From contig BCIA01000001.1 in the NCBI GenBank assembly GCA_001599815.1, forward strand, positions 4,964,934 to 5,028,933: a DNA stretch of 64,000 nucleotides. The letters are read 5' to 3'. Positions 52,574 through 62,338 of this stretch are shown here, one piece after another. Made by a program: the position numbers and the translations under genes. The notes below the pieces were generated by a model, which worked only from the letters and a program-made list of their open reading frames with translations, was not told where the DNA came from and made no database searches. The DNA comes from Furcasterigmium furcatum. Taxonomy: Eukaryota > Ascomycota > Sordariomycetes > Glomerellales > Plectosphaerellaceae. Numbering within the stretch: position 1 is the stretch's first letter; each line of letters starts with the position of its first letter.

Positions 52574-55351
52574 TTACAAGGATGTAGTGTTGGTGTGGTT
52601 GGGAATGGAGCTGACTCCCTTCGTTGCACCCATGACTGCCGACTCGACCTTGTCGCCATTCGGAGTGTCGATGATAATATCCAGTGGTGGCTTCGTCTCT
52701 TCTGCGGGTGTCTTCAGCCCCGTGCCAGTCTTCTTGTTTGCGCGGCTCTTGGTGTAGTCGCTCAGGCTCAGCTTTTTCTTGACTGGGCTCGGATGAGCAG
52801 CCATTCCGTTAACCGCCGGTGGTACGAAGGGACTGTGCATTCCGCCTGCTGAGAAGGGAGACTGAGTGATCGACCCTGCTGCGGATTGAGGAGTAGTAAC
52901 ACCAGGAACTGTCGCATTGGCAACACCGAACATAGGCACAGGTGGCATCTGGACGCGTAGATCTGGTGATCTGACCTTGTTGGACTCTAGCACCGCACCT
53001 GGTATCGGCGGCTTGGCCATTGTAGGTGACACGGAACCAGCATCCGCCATTGTGGTGTCGGCAATTCCGGACACACCCGGCGACGAAGATCCCTTGATAT
53101 CGACGTGTTTGGCGGAGACTGGTGAACTGTCGCCATCTGGCCGTGCTTGAAGCGGGGAAGTCGTCATTGTGGTAGTTGGAGACATCTGACCAACCGACAC
53201 TTGCGACTTCCTTCTCGATTCCTCGTCGCACTTGATGCGATGGCGATTGTTCAGTAGTCGCTGTGAAAGAGAAATAACTCGGCGACGAGGTCGAGGTGTT
53301 TGGGGACTGTCGCTGTACCACTCGCCTTGAACAGGATCCGTCTGAACAGCGGCGTCGCAGTAAACCGGCCGAGGGTCTGTCGCTGACCGAGTCGAGGACG
53401 CAGCCGGGCGAGAGTATGGAGCGGAGGCGTTGAAGGGATTCTGGCCGTTGGTGGAGTGAGCACTTGATGGAGAACCTGACTTGCTCCGCGATGTCCCTGC
53501 GTCGACATAACGCGGGCCGCCGCCGGAGACGGTGCTTTCCGCCTTGGGCTTGGGCTTGGTCCCAGTTCCAGTGCCATCGGATGTGCGCTTCTTCTTCCGA
53601 GGCGGTGCTTGTTGCTCCATACGGCGGAAAGAATCTTCCACCATCTGAACTTTCCGCTTTTCCCTCTCTGTCAACTGCGTCAATATTTCCGGCTGATCCA
53701 GGGAGCCTTGTCGGCCCGGAGTGCGGTCTCGGCTGGGCGGCTTGCTGCGTTCCGAGACAGACCGAGCATCTTGATCAGCATCGTCCGCATGGCTTTCGCT
53801 CGCTGCGCGGCTGTTTGCCGCGTGACCAGTGCTTGTCGGGGATATGGTGTGAACTTTGGGCTTCCTCGACTTCTTCTTGGCAGGTTGTGCTCGTGGCAGT
53901 GTCCGGCTCTGGTGGTGTCGGTGAAAGCGTGCAAATGCACAATTACTGCCGAGATCGCAGGCGCAGCCACCATATTCGGAGAGCACGTGGTACAGCCAAC
54001 CGGAAATCCTATTGTACTCGGTTTCGTCCATATCTGGCTCGTCGCGGGCGGGTGTGTCGTCGTCGCTCAGGCCGATGAGATGCAGCATTCTCGACTTCTG
54101 AGCCTTGGGCAGCCGGAAATCCCACGGAAGGGTGATTTGCTCATTCGCGGCGATGTTGCGGTCGCTAACGAGCCAGAAATGATATTCGTATTCTGCCGAG
54201 AGATAGGTGTCGAGGATTGCGTTGGGCTTGCAGCTACGACGGACGTAACGAGCAGGGGACGGCTCGTTCCGCGTGTCGATGCAGAGAGGGAGCATAGGGT
54301 GGAAGAAAACGAAGGGGAGTGGTGACGAGAGCTCCTCCCATAAATTGTCTGGGTTGGAGCAATAGTCTTTTTGGAAGCCAATCTGGCCATGAAGCTCAAC
54401 CAACGGGACGTCTTTTTCGATCGCGTCGGGCGTCGTTAGGTATTTCCATCGGAGGACTGTTTCGGACGACGGGGACTTCTTGTCTTGGACAATCAATGTC
54501 CTTTGTCGGGTGGCCATGTCGGAGGGCAGTTTCTGGAAAACGTCGTCGAACCGCTGCCCAGTGTCCTCGACCATCTTGTCCCGATTGCGCGGCCACAAGG
54601 ACACGCTATTTGAGGCGGCTAGGCTGGAGAAGGAATTGCTGGGTGTCTTTTGAGCATCCGCATCGGTTTCGTTGTTGTAGAGGGAGAGGAAGCGCTCGGA
54701 ATAGCCGTGGAATTCAAAGTCGTTAGGTAGATCGGGAGGAGTCGTGGCGGGGCTTGGAGGATGGCCATTTGGCCGGTTGTTCCCGTACGATGGGCTTCGC
54801 TTGTTGGGCATGGAGCTGGTCGAGTTGGATGGCCTGTGAGACGCCTTGACCTTCTTCGCCGGCTGCGTAGAGTCGCCTGGGCTGGCGTGCTTGCCATTTT
54901 CCTGGCCACTTGTGTGTCCATTCAATTGCAAGTCGGTCGGCTTGGGTTTCTTCCGTTGGCCCTTGGAAGGGGGGCGCTTGGTCTTCTTGTCGGGTGTCTC
55001 CTGGAGTACGGCAGCATTGCCGAGTCTCTTGGTTCGCTCGATGGCCTTTTGAATGTTGAGGGGACGGGGTTTGCAGTCGGCACAGGAGTGAGCAAAGTCC
55101 TCCCGGAGTGCCTCCTCCCGGCTGTCCGGGTAGAAGCACTCGATGTGCTGCCACGTGTCGCAAGTGTCGCAGTAGATCGTGTTTCCATCATCATCAGAGA
55201 AGTTGCAGATGCACTTGATCGTATAAGGCTCTTCCTCGACCGTCTCAACCTTGCGCGGAGCGTCGGGTTGGGGGACGGGCGGGATAGGAGCGACGAGGGT
55301 CTGACTAGGAATCGCGATCTGCGGCGGTAACGACTGCGGCTTTTCTGTCAT
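52574..55351 (-). CDS. set3: PHD- and SET-domain protein, Set3/Set4-like
   Basis: Chromatin reader of the Set3/UpSET/MLL5 class, the scaffold of the Set3C histone-deacetylase complex. Single exon, 925 residues. PHD finger near residues 47-95: IKCICNFSDDDGNTIYCDTC, DTWQHIECFYPDSREEALR, then CADC. SET domain about residues 280-440: ELHGQIGFQKDYCSNPDNLW, FVFFHPMLPLCIDTRNEPSP, ARYVRRSCKPNAILDTYL, AANEQITLPWDF. The usual RFINHSCxPN is RYVRRSCKPNA, so the NH of the cofactor site is missing, in line with a catalytically dead SET as in yeast Set3. The remaining half is Ser/Pro/Lys-rich and disordered, with basic motifs (PAKKKSRKPKVH; RKKKRTSDGTG) that look like nuclear signals. Set3 versus Set4 is not decided by sequence alone. 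Confidence 0.9.
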   Translation of the reverse strand: MTEKPQSLPPQIAIPSQTLVAPIPPVPQPDAPRKVETVEEEPYTIKCICNFSDDDGNTIYCDTCDTWQHIECFYPDSREEALREDFAHSCADCKPRPLNIQKAIERTKRLGNAAVLQETPDKKTKRPPSKGQRKKPKPTDLQLNGHTSGQENGKHASPGDSTQPAKKVKASHRPSNSTSSMPNKRSPSYGNNRPNGHPPSPATTPPDLPNDFEFHGYSERFLSLYNNETDADAQKTPSNSFSSLAASNSVSLWPRNRDKMVEDTGQRFDDVFQKLPSDMATRQRTLIVQDKKSPSSETVLRWKYLTTPDAIEKDVPLVELHGQIGFQKDYCSNPDNLWEELSSPLPFVFFHPMLPLCIDTRNEPSPARYVRRSCKPNAILDTYLSAEYEYHFWLVSDRNIAANEQITLPWDFRLPKAQKSRMLHLIGLSDDDTPARDEPDMDETEYNRISGWLYHVLSEYGGCACDLGSNCAFARFHRHHQSRTLPRAQPAKKKSRKPKVHTISPTSTGHAANSRAASESHADDADQDARSVSERSKPPSRDRTPGRQGSLDQPEILTQLTEREKRKVQMVEDSFRRMEQQAPPRKKKRTSDGTGTGTKPKPKAESTVSGGGPRYVDAGTSRSKSGSPSSAHSTNGQNPFNASAPYSRPAASSTRSATDPRPVYCDAAVQTDPVQGEWYSDSPQTPRPRRRVISLSQRLLNNRHRIKCDEESRRKSQVSVGQMSPTTTMTTSPLQARPDGDSSPVSAKHVDIKGSSSPGVSGIADTTMADAGSVSPTMAKPPIPGAVLESNKVRSPDLRVQMPPVPMFGVANATVPGVTTPQSAAGSITQSPFSAGGMHSPFVPPAVNGMAAHPSPVKKKLSLSDYTKSRANKKTGTGLKTPAEETKPPLDIIIDTPNGDKVESAVMGATKGVSSIPNHTNTTSL

Positions 55352-58300
55352 AATCTAACAAGATGACCTCGTGTAGAAAAGGGGGGAAAGATCTTGAAGA
55401 CGGAGGAAATGAGGCGAGATGATTAGCGTAGCGGCCTGGAGAGCATGACGCCTCCTTCTTCAGACGCGCGGATACGGTACGTTGAGGGTGGACGTCGGCG
55501 AGGAGAAGAAGGAAAGGGGTGTCATTCGATGGAATCCGCGTCGGTCGACGAGCGAGAGCTCAGGTCTGTGGCCGTGTCGTGAGGCACGATCGTCGGAAGA
55601 GCGCGAAGGACTCCAGGACGGCGGGCCGCGAGACAAGAAGCGCTCGGTCTGCACCAGCGTTCGATCGAGGCGATGATCGTGCAAGCGCGAGGCGTTGAAG
55701 GACCGAGTAAGGAGTCCTGGAGTGGGTGGTTGTCGGCAAGGCTCGCTCTCGTGGTCGCGAACTTGTCTGCCAGCGGTGCAAGACGAGGAGGACGGTGGAC
55801 GCGGATGGTGTCTGTCGGGGGTGGAATGCGCCTCGAGGAACAAAGAGAGCACGGGTCGTTTCAAGGTCACGTCGGTCGCGGCGGAATAGATGGAATGATC
55901 AGACTCGAGAAGACTCGAGAGTGAGGGCGAGAGTGAGGGCTTCGAAGCAGACGGCCTGGAGGTAGACGAAGGTCGGATGGTAGGGGGGAAGAGATTTGAG
56001 GATGGGAAAGGATGGGAGAGGGGGGGACAACACGAAGGAGAAAGAAAGGATGGGGCGTCCGTCTGGCTTGGTGCGAGGGAAAGACTGGGCGGGCTGCACC
56101 AAAGTTTGGGTTGGGGGCGCGCGGTGTTCCAAGGTTGGGTGGGTGGGTGAGCTATTGGGAGGAGAAGAGGGAGAGGATGGAGGCCGAGTGCGCTGCTTAG
56201 GTGGGAGGACACGCCTCTGAAGACTTACCTCGCCCGCCCCAGGGCAGGTGCACAGAGCAGTGAGCGCTGGGGTGCTCAGGCAGGACCTGCTGGAGCGCTG
56301 CGGGCGACTGGGACAGGGGATTTCCCCAGTGAGGTGCCCGAGGTGTGGTGAACCAACCCGCGCGTCCAGCGCAGCGCAACAGGAGGAGGCTGGCGGGAGA
56401 GGTGGGAAACCATGAGAGCAATGGACGGAACCCAAGGTGGTACCTGTACTTACGAGTGGGGCCAGGCTAATCCCGAAAAAGGCGGTGGACTCGCTGATTT
56501 GGTGGCTACCGAAAACCAATCAAAGGGAAGCTGGCGTGGCCGGGGGAATGCCTCAGGCTGCCGTTTCAGGCTCCCAAGGCGTGGTTGCATTTTCCTTCCT
56601 TCGCTCCCCCGGTCGTCGAGCACACCCGAGTGAGGACGCTCGGTTGGCACGAGCCCACAGCCGGAATAGGCCAGTGAGGGAGAAAAGAAATGAACTCCAG
56701 TGCGGTGCATCTCTGACGATGAGGCTGGGAGCAGAGTAGATAGCAAACGGGGATCCTCGTGCTGGAATGTCGGTATACTCAGCAGCTTTGCTGAATGCAG
56801 AAGATGCGGATCGTCGGCTGAGAGGATGGGCACATCCGGGTGCCTTTTCGATCGTGGATGAGATGGGTAGCAAGAGGACGGGCGACGAGAGAGAGGCCTG
56901 TGAGGGGGAGATGAGAGGACAACCTGAGTATGGTTGACAGAGGAGCGAAAAGGCGGGCGGACAAGAGTAAATTTGCTGGGCTGACTGGGTGGCCAGTGGA
57001 AGCGGGGCTCGCTGGGCGGAGAGGGGCTGGAAATTATCGATAACAGGTGAGGAGCACGGAGTCGCAGTCAGCAGTCAGCGGGCGAGCGGTCGGCAGTCAT
57101 ACAGACAGACGGCAGAGCCTGTGAGCGGGAAACGGACGCTGCCGGTGTGTAGAATTTAAAGCACCTCGCTATGAGTCTCCTTCCGACGCTTACCCATGGA
57201 AGCTGCATGAGTGAGGTGGCCTCACAGGAAGCCCTTTCTTTCGCTGCGACAACCAAACATCACTGCATTCGCACAACTCGACTCTTTGCCTCCCACATGT
57301 CTGTCATGTAACGGTACATGCGTCGAGAGCGTGCCTCGAGTCATCCGCTAGCAAACACTGGAGGTACAGATACCTCCGCCGACGCGGTCCCCATCTTTTT
57401 GTTAGTGACCCCATGTCGCGTTTGATTGGTGCGGTCCTCTCCCTGGTCAGATTAGATCGGGGACTCGCAGCCTGGTCGCCGCGGGGGATTCCTTGTTGCA
57501 GGCAGGACATCTCTGCTTTGTTCACCTCCAGGTCGAAGCTTTTAGTGTTTGATCCTCCTCGACGAGTCCGCTGTTGATGCTGGCACGAGCGAGCATTTAG
57601 GCATTCCGACTTCTTGGCTGGACCTTAAACAGAGAGGCGCAAAGCAGACTTCAGCATTGAAGGTATGCTGAAGTACAAGTAGGTACTTGATCTTAATCTT
57701 TCCTACGAACCTAGCGGTGAGGAACCAATCAGAGATTCGTCGGCATTTGCGAAGGACCCTCGCTCTCTGCCTCGAAGCACCCGCCACAGTTTAATCCAAG
57801 GTAACTCTACTTCCCTATCTTGCTCCAGGTGCCTGGCACCAAGACGCATCTGCCAGGGTGATAAGAGAAAGGTACTTACCAATCGGCGTGGTCGACTGGC
57901 AACTTTTCCAAGCAGGCACGCCCGCGAGAATCTGCGTCCAGCTTTGGGGTGCCAACACGACGACGGCCTTTACCCAGCCGCTGTTACGAGTCAGGCCCTA
58001 GACAAGTGTCTTGCTAAGTTTCTGTGTGAGAAGGAACCATCCTAGGAACCACAAGATTCATGTGTTGTTTCTCCCCGACAGCAATGCAGGTACGCTTCCT
58101 TCGAACCTCACACTTTGGGTGGCTTGGGGGGGCTAAGCATTCGGATTCGCGACAGGATCCCGGAGGTTGACCCCAGTTCGAGAAGAAGACATCACGTGGG
58201 GCAGAGCCAGTCGTTCACCTCCATGATTGCTGGGTTCTTGGCGGCGAAGTGGGAACTCGAGGGCCTGGGGGCGAATCACATCATCGCGTGACTGTCCCCA

Positions 58301-58540
58301 TGACGTGCTCCAGCTTCCTTCCAGGTTTAGCCGCTGAGCCAACCAAAAGTACAGTGGCGCTGCGTCTCGCCCAACCACTGCCTCGCAGTCCGACACCTTC
58401 CATGCGTGCTGAGTCCTTTCCTGCTATCAATCACCATCAACTTTCAATAGCGACTTTCCCGACCCGACGACGACTACCTCTGATCCCCGAACCCACCAAC
58501 CGCATTATATCTACATCACGCCTCCCGGGCAACCCTTGCG
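55352..58540. promoter_or_regulatory. 3.2 kb gene-free region, probable long leader of the Set3-like gene
   Basis: From 55352 to about 57000 the minus strand is strongly pyrimidine-rich (Ser/Pro-coding low-complexity frames such as 56212-55460), a pattern of long fungal 5'UTRs. No recognisable protein or RNA. From about 58300 the sequence becomes the CA/CT-rich promoter-leader of the NPC2-like gene. Confidence 0.45.
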
Positions 58541-59202
58541 ATGAAGTTCGCCTCCGCCCTTATCGCCCTCCTCTCCGCCGGCCTTGTGCCGGCCTCGGTC
58601 CTTCCCCGGGACCAGTCCGTCATCGCCGACGATGACCTCAAGATTCCCGGTGACTCGCCCCTCGAGCTCTGCCCCAAGGAGCACGAGAACGACACTGTAA
58701 CGATCGAGAAGGTTGACCTGCTGCCGAACCCTCCCAAGGCGTATGTTTCCCCCCAGCGACTGAACGACTCCCGATATCGCAGACGAGGCTGACTCGGTGT
58801 TGTTTGCAGTGGCGAGGAGCTGGTCATCAAGGCCTCCGGCACCGTCAAGGAGACCATCGAGAAGGGTGCATATGTCCTTCTGCAGGTCAAGTATGGCCTG
58901 ATCCGCCTCATCAGCACCAAGGCGGATTTCTGCGACCAGATTGAGAACGTCGACCTCGAGTGCCCTGTCAAGGACGGCAAGCTGAGCATCACCAAGTCCG
59001 TCAAGCTCCCGGCCGAGATCCCCCCTGTAAGCTATATACATGTCTGCTCGTTGATCAGGATCGTTTGACTGACTCCCGACAGGGCAAGTACACCGTCTTT
59101 GCCGATGTCTACACCGCGGACGACGAGCCCATCACCTGCCTGACCGCCACCGTCGTCTTCTCCCGGGGCGGCGACAAGAGTTTCTTCAACTTTGATCTTT
59201 AA
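58541..59202 (+). CDS. npc2: Phosphatidylglycerol/phosphatidylinositol transfer protein, NPC2/ML domain
   Basis: Secreted or vacuolar-lumen lipid-binding protein. Three exons: 58541-58740, 58810-59026, 59083-59202; about 178 residues. Signal peptide MKFASALIALLSAGLVPASV, followed by a short propeptide-like stretch (LPRDQSVIADDDLKIPGDSP). The ML (MD-2-related lipid recognition) domain starts SPLELCPKEHENDTVTIEKV and contains VIKASGTVKETIEKGAYVLL, CDQIENVDLECPV and PPGKYTVFADVYTADDEPITC. Four cysteines (in LCPKE, FCDQ, ECPV, TCLT) fit the two conserved disulfides. NDT is a likely N-glycan site. In fungi this family binds sterols and phospholipids and hands sterol to the Ncr1 membrane protein in the vacuole. 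Length is typical. Confidence 0.95.
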
Positions 59203-59528
59203 GGTTTTAACGGGTCATGAATTTCACGGAATAGTCTCAAGCAACCGAGACGCAACGACGCAACGGCGGTAGCAACTTGCAGTACCACCCCTTTGATTCA
59301 TCGCATGCGCAACGCAACCCAGGCATCATCCACAAGTCTCTCGTCTTCCGCATCTCGTCATCACTGTTCGGCATTGTTTTTGATGTGGGCTCGTTTCTTT
59401 TTGGGAGGTGTTTTCTCGTTCATAGGATAATTTGACCTAAACCATGCACTGCGCGCCGACGGTGCCGATGCAAGTGATCCATGGCCCGTTGCGTACATAA
59501 CCGATGTGTTCTGTCATAGCGACCCTGC

Positions 59529-60065
59529 TTACTCGCCAAACAATCTGCGGACTCTCCTGAGCACACTGTCCTTCTCGGGGTCGTACGGGTGGTCCTTGCT
59601 GGGAATCTCGAGCACTGTCGGAAATGCTGCTGTGTACGTATCGATGCGGTGTCTTATCCGGTCGGCGATCTGTATGCCAGTTTAGATGTTGCTCCAGCCG
59701 TCAGCTGAGGCCTATACCACCCACATGTTGGTTGATGAGAACGATTCCAATGTCCTTTCGCTCGGTCGTAAAGCTCTCAAAGGCCGCCTCGATCGAGGCA
59801 TTGTCTGTCTTGCTGTCCACGACGAGGAAGTTCTTCGCCTGGTCTGCGCCGGTGCTCACATGCTGCGCTTTCCGTCAGTACGAAACTAGGAGAGGGCGCC
59901 ATACGACAGGACGAGAACCTACGCCGATGCCTGCGAGGAGCAGTCCAGTGACAGAGTCCTAGCGAGCGGTCAGTCAGCTGTCGGTCTGGGGTTGGGTTGC
60001 GCGCGCACCTCGTCGCCGATGACGGCGAGGAACTGCCTGTCCTTGTAGTCTGCCTGCGACGTCAT
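59529..60065 (-). CDS. vma7: V-type proton ATPase subunit F
   Basis: Small V1-sector central-stalk subunit coupling ATP hydrolysis to rotation at the vacuolar membrane. Four exons on the minus strand: 60065-60009, 59958-59923 (36 nt), 59862-59725, 59669-59529; all phase 0; about 123 residues. The spliced sequence is the family core: [64 protein letters not shown] and the near-invariant end [20 protein letters not shown] with a [12 protein letters not shown]-terminus. Length matches yeast Vma7 (118). The gene is intron-dense for its size. It is divergent from the Nur1-like gene, with 349 bp between the starts. Confidence 0.96.
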
Positions 60066-60414
60066 GCTGGGGGCGCTCGAGTCGATGTCGAGCTGTAGGG
60101 ATGCAGGACGGACGGGAGGTGAGGTTGGCAACCACCGCAATGCGTCCGGCCCAGGCACTGGAAGCTTTGGCCGCCTGGGCCAGCAGGAACCCCACGCGGG
60201 CAACGCCAGGGACCCACCTGGACGTCACCCTGGCGCCTGCACCTCGCTTTTATTTGGCACAAAGACGAGCTCCCTTTGTAAACAAAAGGACAACGACCTG
60301 CAACAACGACCGGATCTTGTCGTCTACAAATACCTTCCCAGGCCATCGACCGGCGCATTACCGGCGTCATCTACAGTTTCGTTTTACGACACCACGCAAA
60401 ACGAAACCTTCACG
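60066..60414. promoter_or_regulatory. Divergent promoter between vma7 and the Nur1-like gene
   Basis: 349 bases. No gene seen. CAA-rich leader (GGACAACGACCTGCAACAAC) precedes the Nur1-like ATG. Confidence 0.4.
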
Positions 60415-61853
60415 ATGCCGCGTCTGGTCAGGCGGAGGCCTTGGTCCGAGAGGGTCATGGCCATGTTGAACCCCATGGACTTTCTGCTCTGGCTCTCCGA
60501 GGAGCTGGAGACCAGAGACTGGGATTCAAAGGCCCTGGGTACGCAGCTGGGCCTTGGATTCAACTTTGTCTTCTTGCTCGCGAGGGCCAACTCTGTTGCC
60601 TCGGCGGGCGCTGACGATGTCTTCTCGGACGGTGGCAGTAGCAATGTCACGATCTACGTAGTGAGTTGCCTTCGTGGCAGGTACAATTTCCATTCGACTG
60701 ACTTGTGCTGCAGGTCCGACCTCTGGTCTGGATCCTCATCGCCCTCTCCGCTGCGAACGCCTTCTACACGATGACAAGATCGAGGCACTACAGATTATTC
60801 GAGGTCAACGTCGAGCAAGCGCCCCAGACCCCCTCCGCCCAGCGCGTGAAGGTCCAGTCATCTCCCGTCGCGTCCTCGCCCTTGCGATTCTTTACGAAGC
60901 TCATGCTTCCCGAGTCGGCCGAGTCCAGAGCTCACCCAGATAAGACGACGGATGTGTGGGAACTGGCCGTCTGGGATCCGCTGCCAGTGTCGCTGCAGCT
61001 CTTCGCGCTCTTCAGCCCTGGGCATGTCCTGGTCTACATGCTGTTTCTGCCTTTGGAGTCTATGGATCCTCGCCCGAGCGTCACAGTCGCCAAAGCCATC
61101 ATTCTCCAGGCCATACTAAGCGTGCAGATGTTGCTGCTCCAGTCCCGCTTCTCTCAGCAGATCAAGGACACTGCTGTTATCCACAGGGAGGTGCTGCATG
61201 AGTATGACACCAAGTTCGTCCATCCGAGACTTCATCCGGTTGTCAGGGACGTGGGCACGCAGGTTTCGGAAGACGAAGAGAAGAAGGGTCGCGACTTTGT
61301 GGAGTTGGGCACCCCCACAACGGTAATCAAGAAGGAGTTCCAGACGCACCCAAACCCGAACTACATACGCCATGTCAACCCCGACAGCGAAGGACCCGTC
61401 AAGCACACCCCTATCGCTTCTCGCCTGTTCACGCCGACGCAGCCTGCCCGGCGATCAGATGCCTTCACACCGGCGGTGCCCAGCACCCGGGGCTCTTCTC
61501 GTCAGAGCCTGCCGGCCGGATACCAACCGTCCCCGGCGATCTCGACCACCACAACCACGGGGACGCAATTTGGAGGCAACCTTGGCGTATTCACCCACGC
61601 TAACTCCCCGCTGAAGAAGGCGAGCAGTCTTCACGATATGAACGCGACGTACAACTCGCCCAGAAACTCGAGAGAGATGGCTGCCCTCGAGCAGCGACGG
61701 TCCAGCCCCCTCAAAGAGAACAGGCGACTGACCACAGCCAACGACGGTCATCCATTTGCTACGTCGACTTCTACTTCCAGCACAAATCCTTTCGCCCAGG
61801 CTCAGAGGGGCCGGTTGGGCCAAGAGAGATATCCTAAGATGTGGGGGCGATAG
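60415..61853 (+). CDS. nur1: Nuclear rim protein 1-like (Nur1/Mug154, DUF2418)
   Basis: Inner-nuclear-membrane protein that with Lem2/Heh1 tethers silent chromatin and rDNA to the periphery in yeasts. Two exons, 60415-60660 and 60714-61853; about 461 residues. The DUF2418 core is visible: VRRRPWSERVMAMLNPMDFL, LWLSEELETRDWDSKALGTQ, then transmembrane segments (LGFNFVFLLARANSV; VRPLVWILIALSAANAFYTM; PGHVLVYMLFLPLE; AIILQAILSVQMLLLQSRFS). SPLRFFTKLMLPESAESRAH and TTDVWELAVWDPLPVSLQLF are family blocks. The C-terminal 200 residues are a Ser/Thr/Pro-rich nucleoplasmic or cytosolic tail. The upstream vma7 gene is divergent. Function is by family. Confidence 0.9.
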
Positions 61854-62338
61854 AATCAGGGGGTTCCCGGCGAGAGCCTCACTTCTAGTAATTGGGGTTA
61901 TCATGCATCGGCGGCGTTGGGCACACTGTATGGTATTTTTCTCTCATAAGAACAAGGGCTTTTCTTTCGGTTTGGGATGTTTCCCTCGCTGATACGTTAC
62001 TACTGTTTCCTTGTCCACTTCCAGCAGTCACTACCTTACCTTAGGTTGCCAAACTCGGGTGCTCTTCCCCTGGTTGTGTGCTTGCACGCGCAAGCCTCTC
62101 TTTCCTCACTCAACGCGCCCATCATAGACGGGAGCAACTACCAAACAAGAACAGGTCAGTTCCCAGGGTAGGTGCCTCCTCAGCTGAGGTCCGTGTCTTT
62201 TTCTCTGACGTACCTAGACTCCAGGGGCGCCATCGTCCTCCTCTCGCAACAACACCACGACCTGCGTTCTGCCCAAGCCGTTGAGTCAAATATATTCTTT
62301 CACTCATCTAATCGACCAAGCACTCTTTATTGTACGGC
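61854..62338. other. Intergenic between the Nur1-like gene and the last gene
   Basis: 485 bases. Contains short pyrimidine-rich runs; no gene recognised. Confidence 0.4.

Noticed and set aside
55460..56212. 250-codon Ser/Pro-rich ORF upstream of the Set3-like gene
   Set aside because: Pure low-complexity sequence from a pyrimidine-rich leader; no conserved block and several equally open frames on the same DNA.
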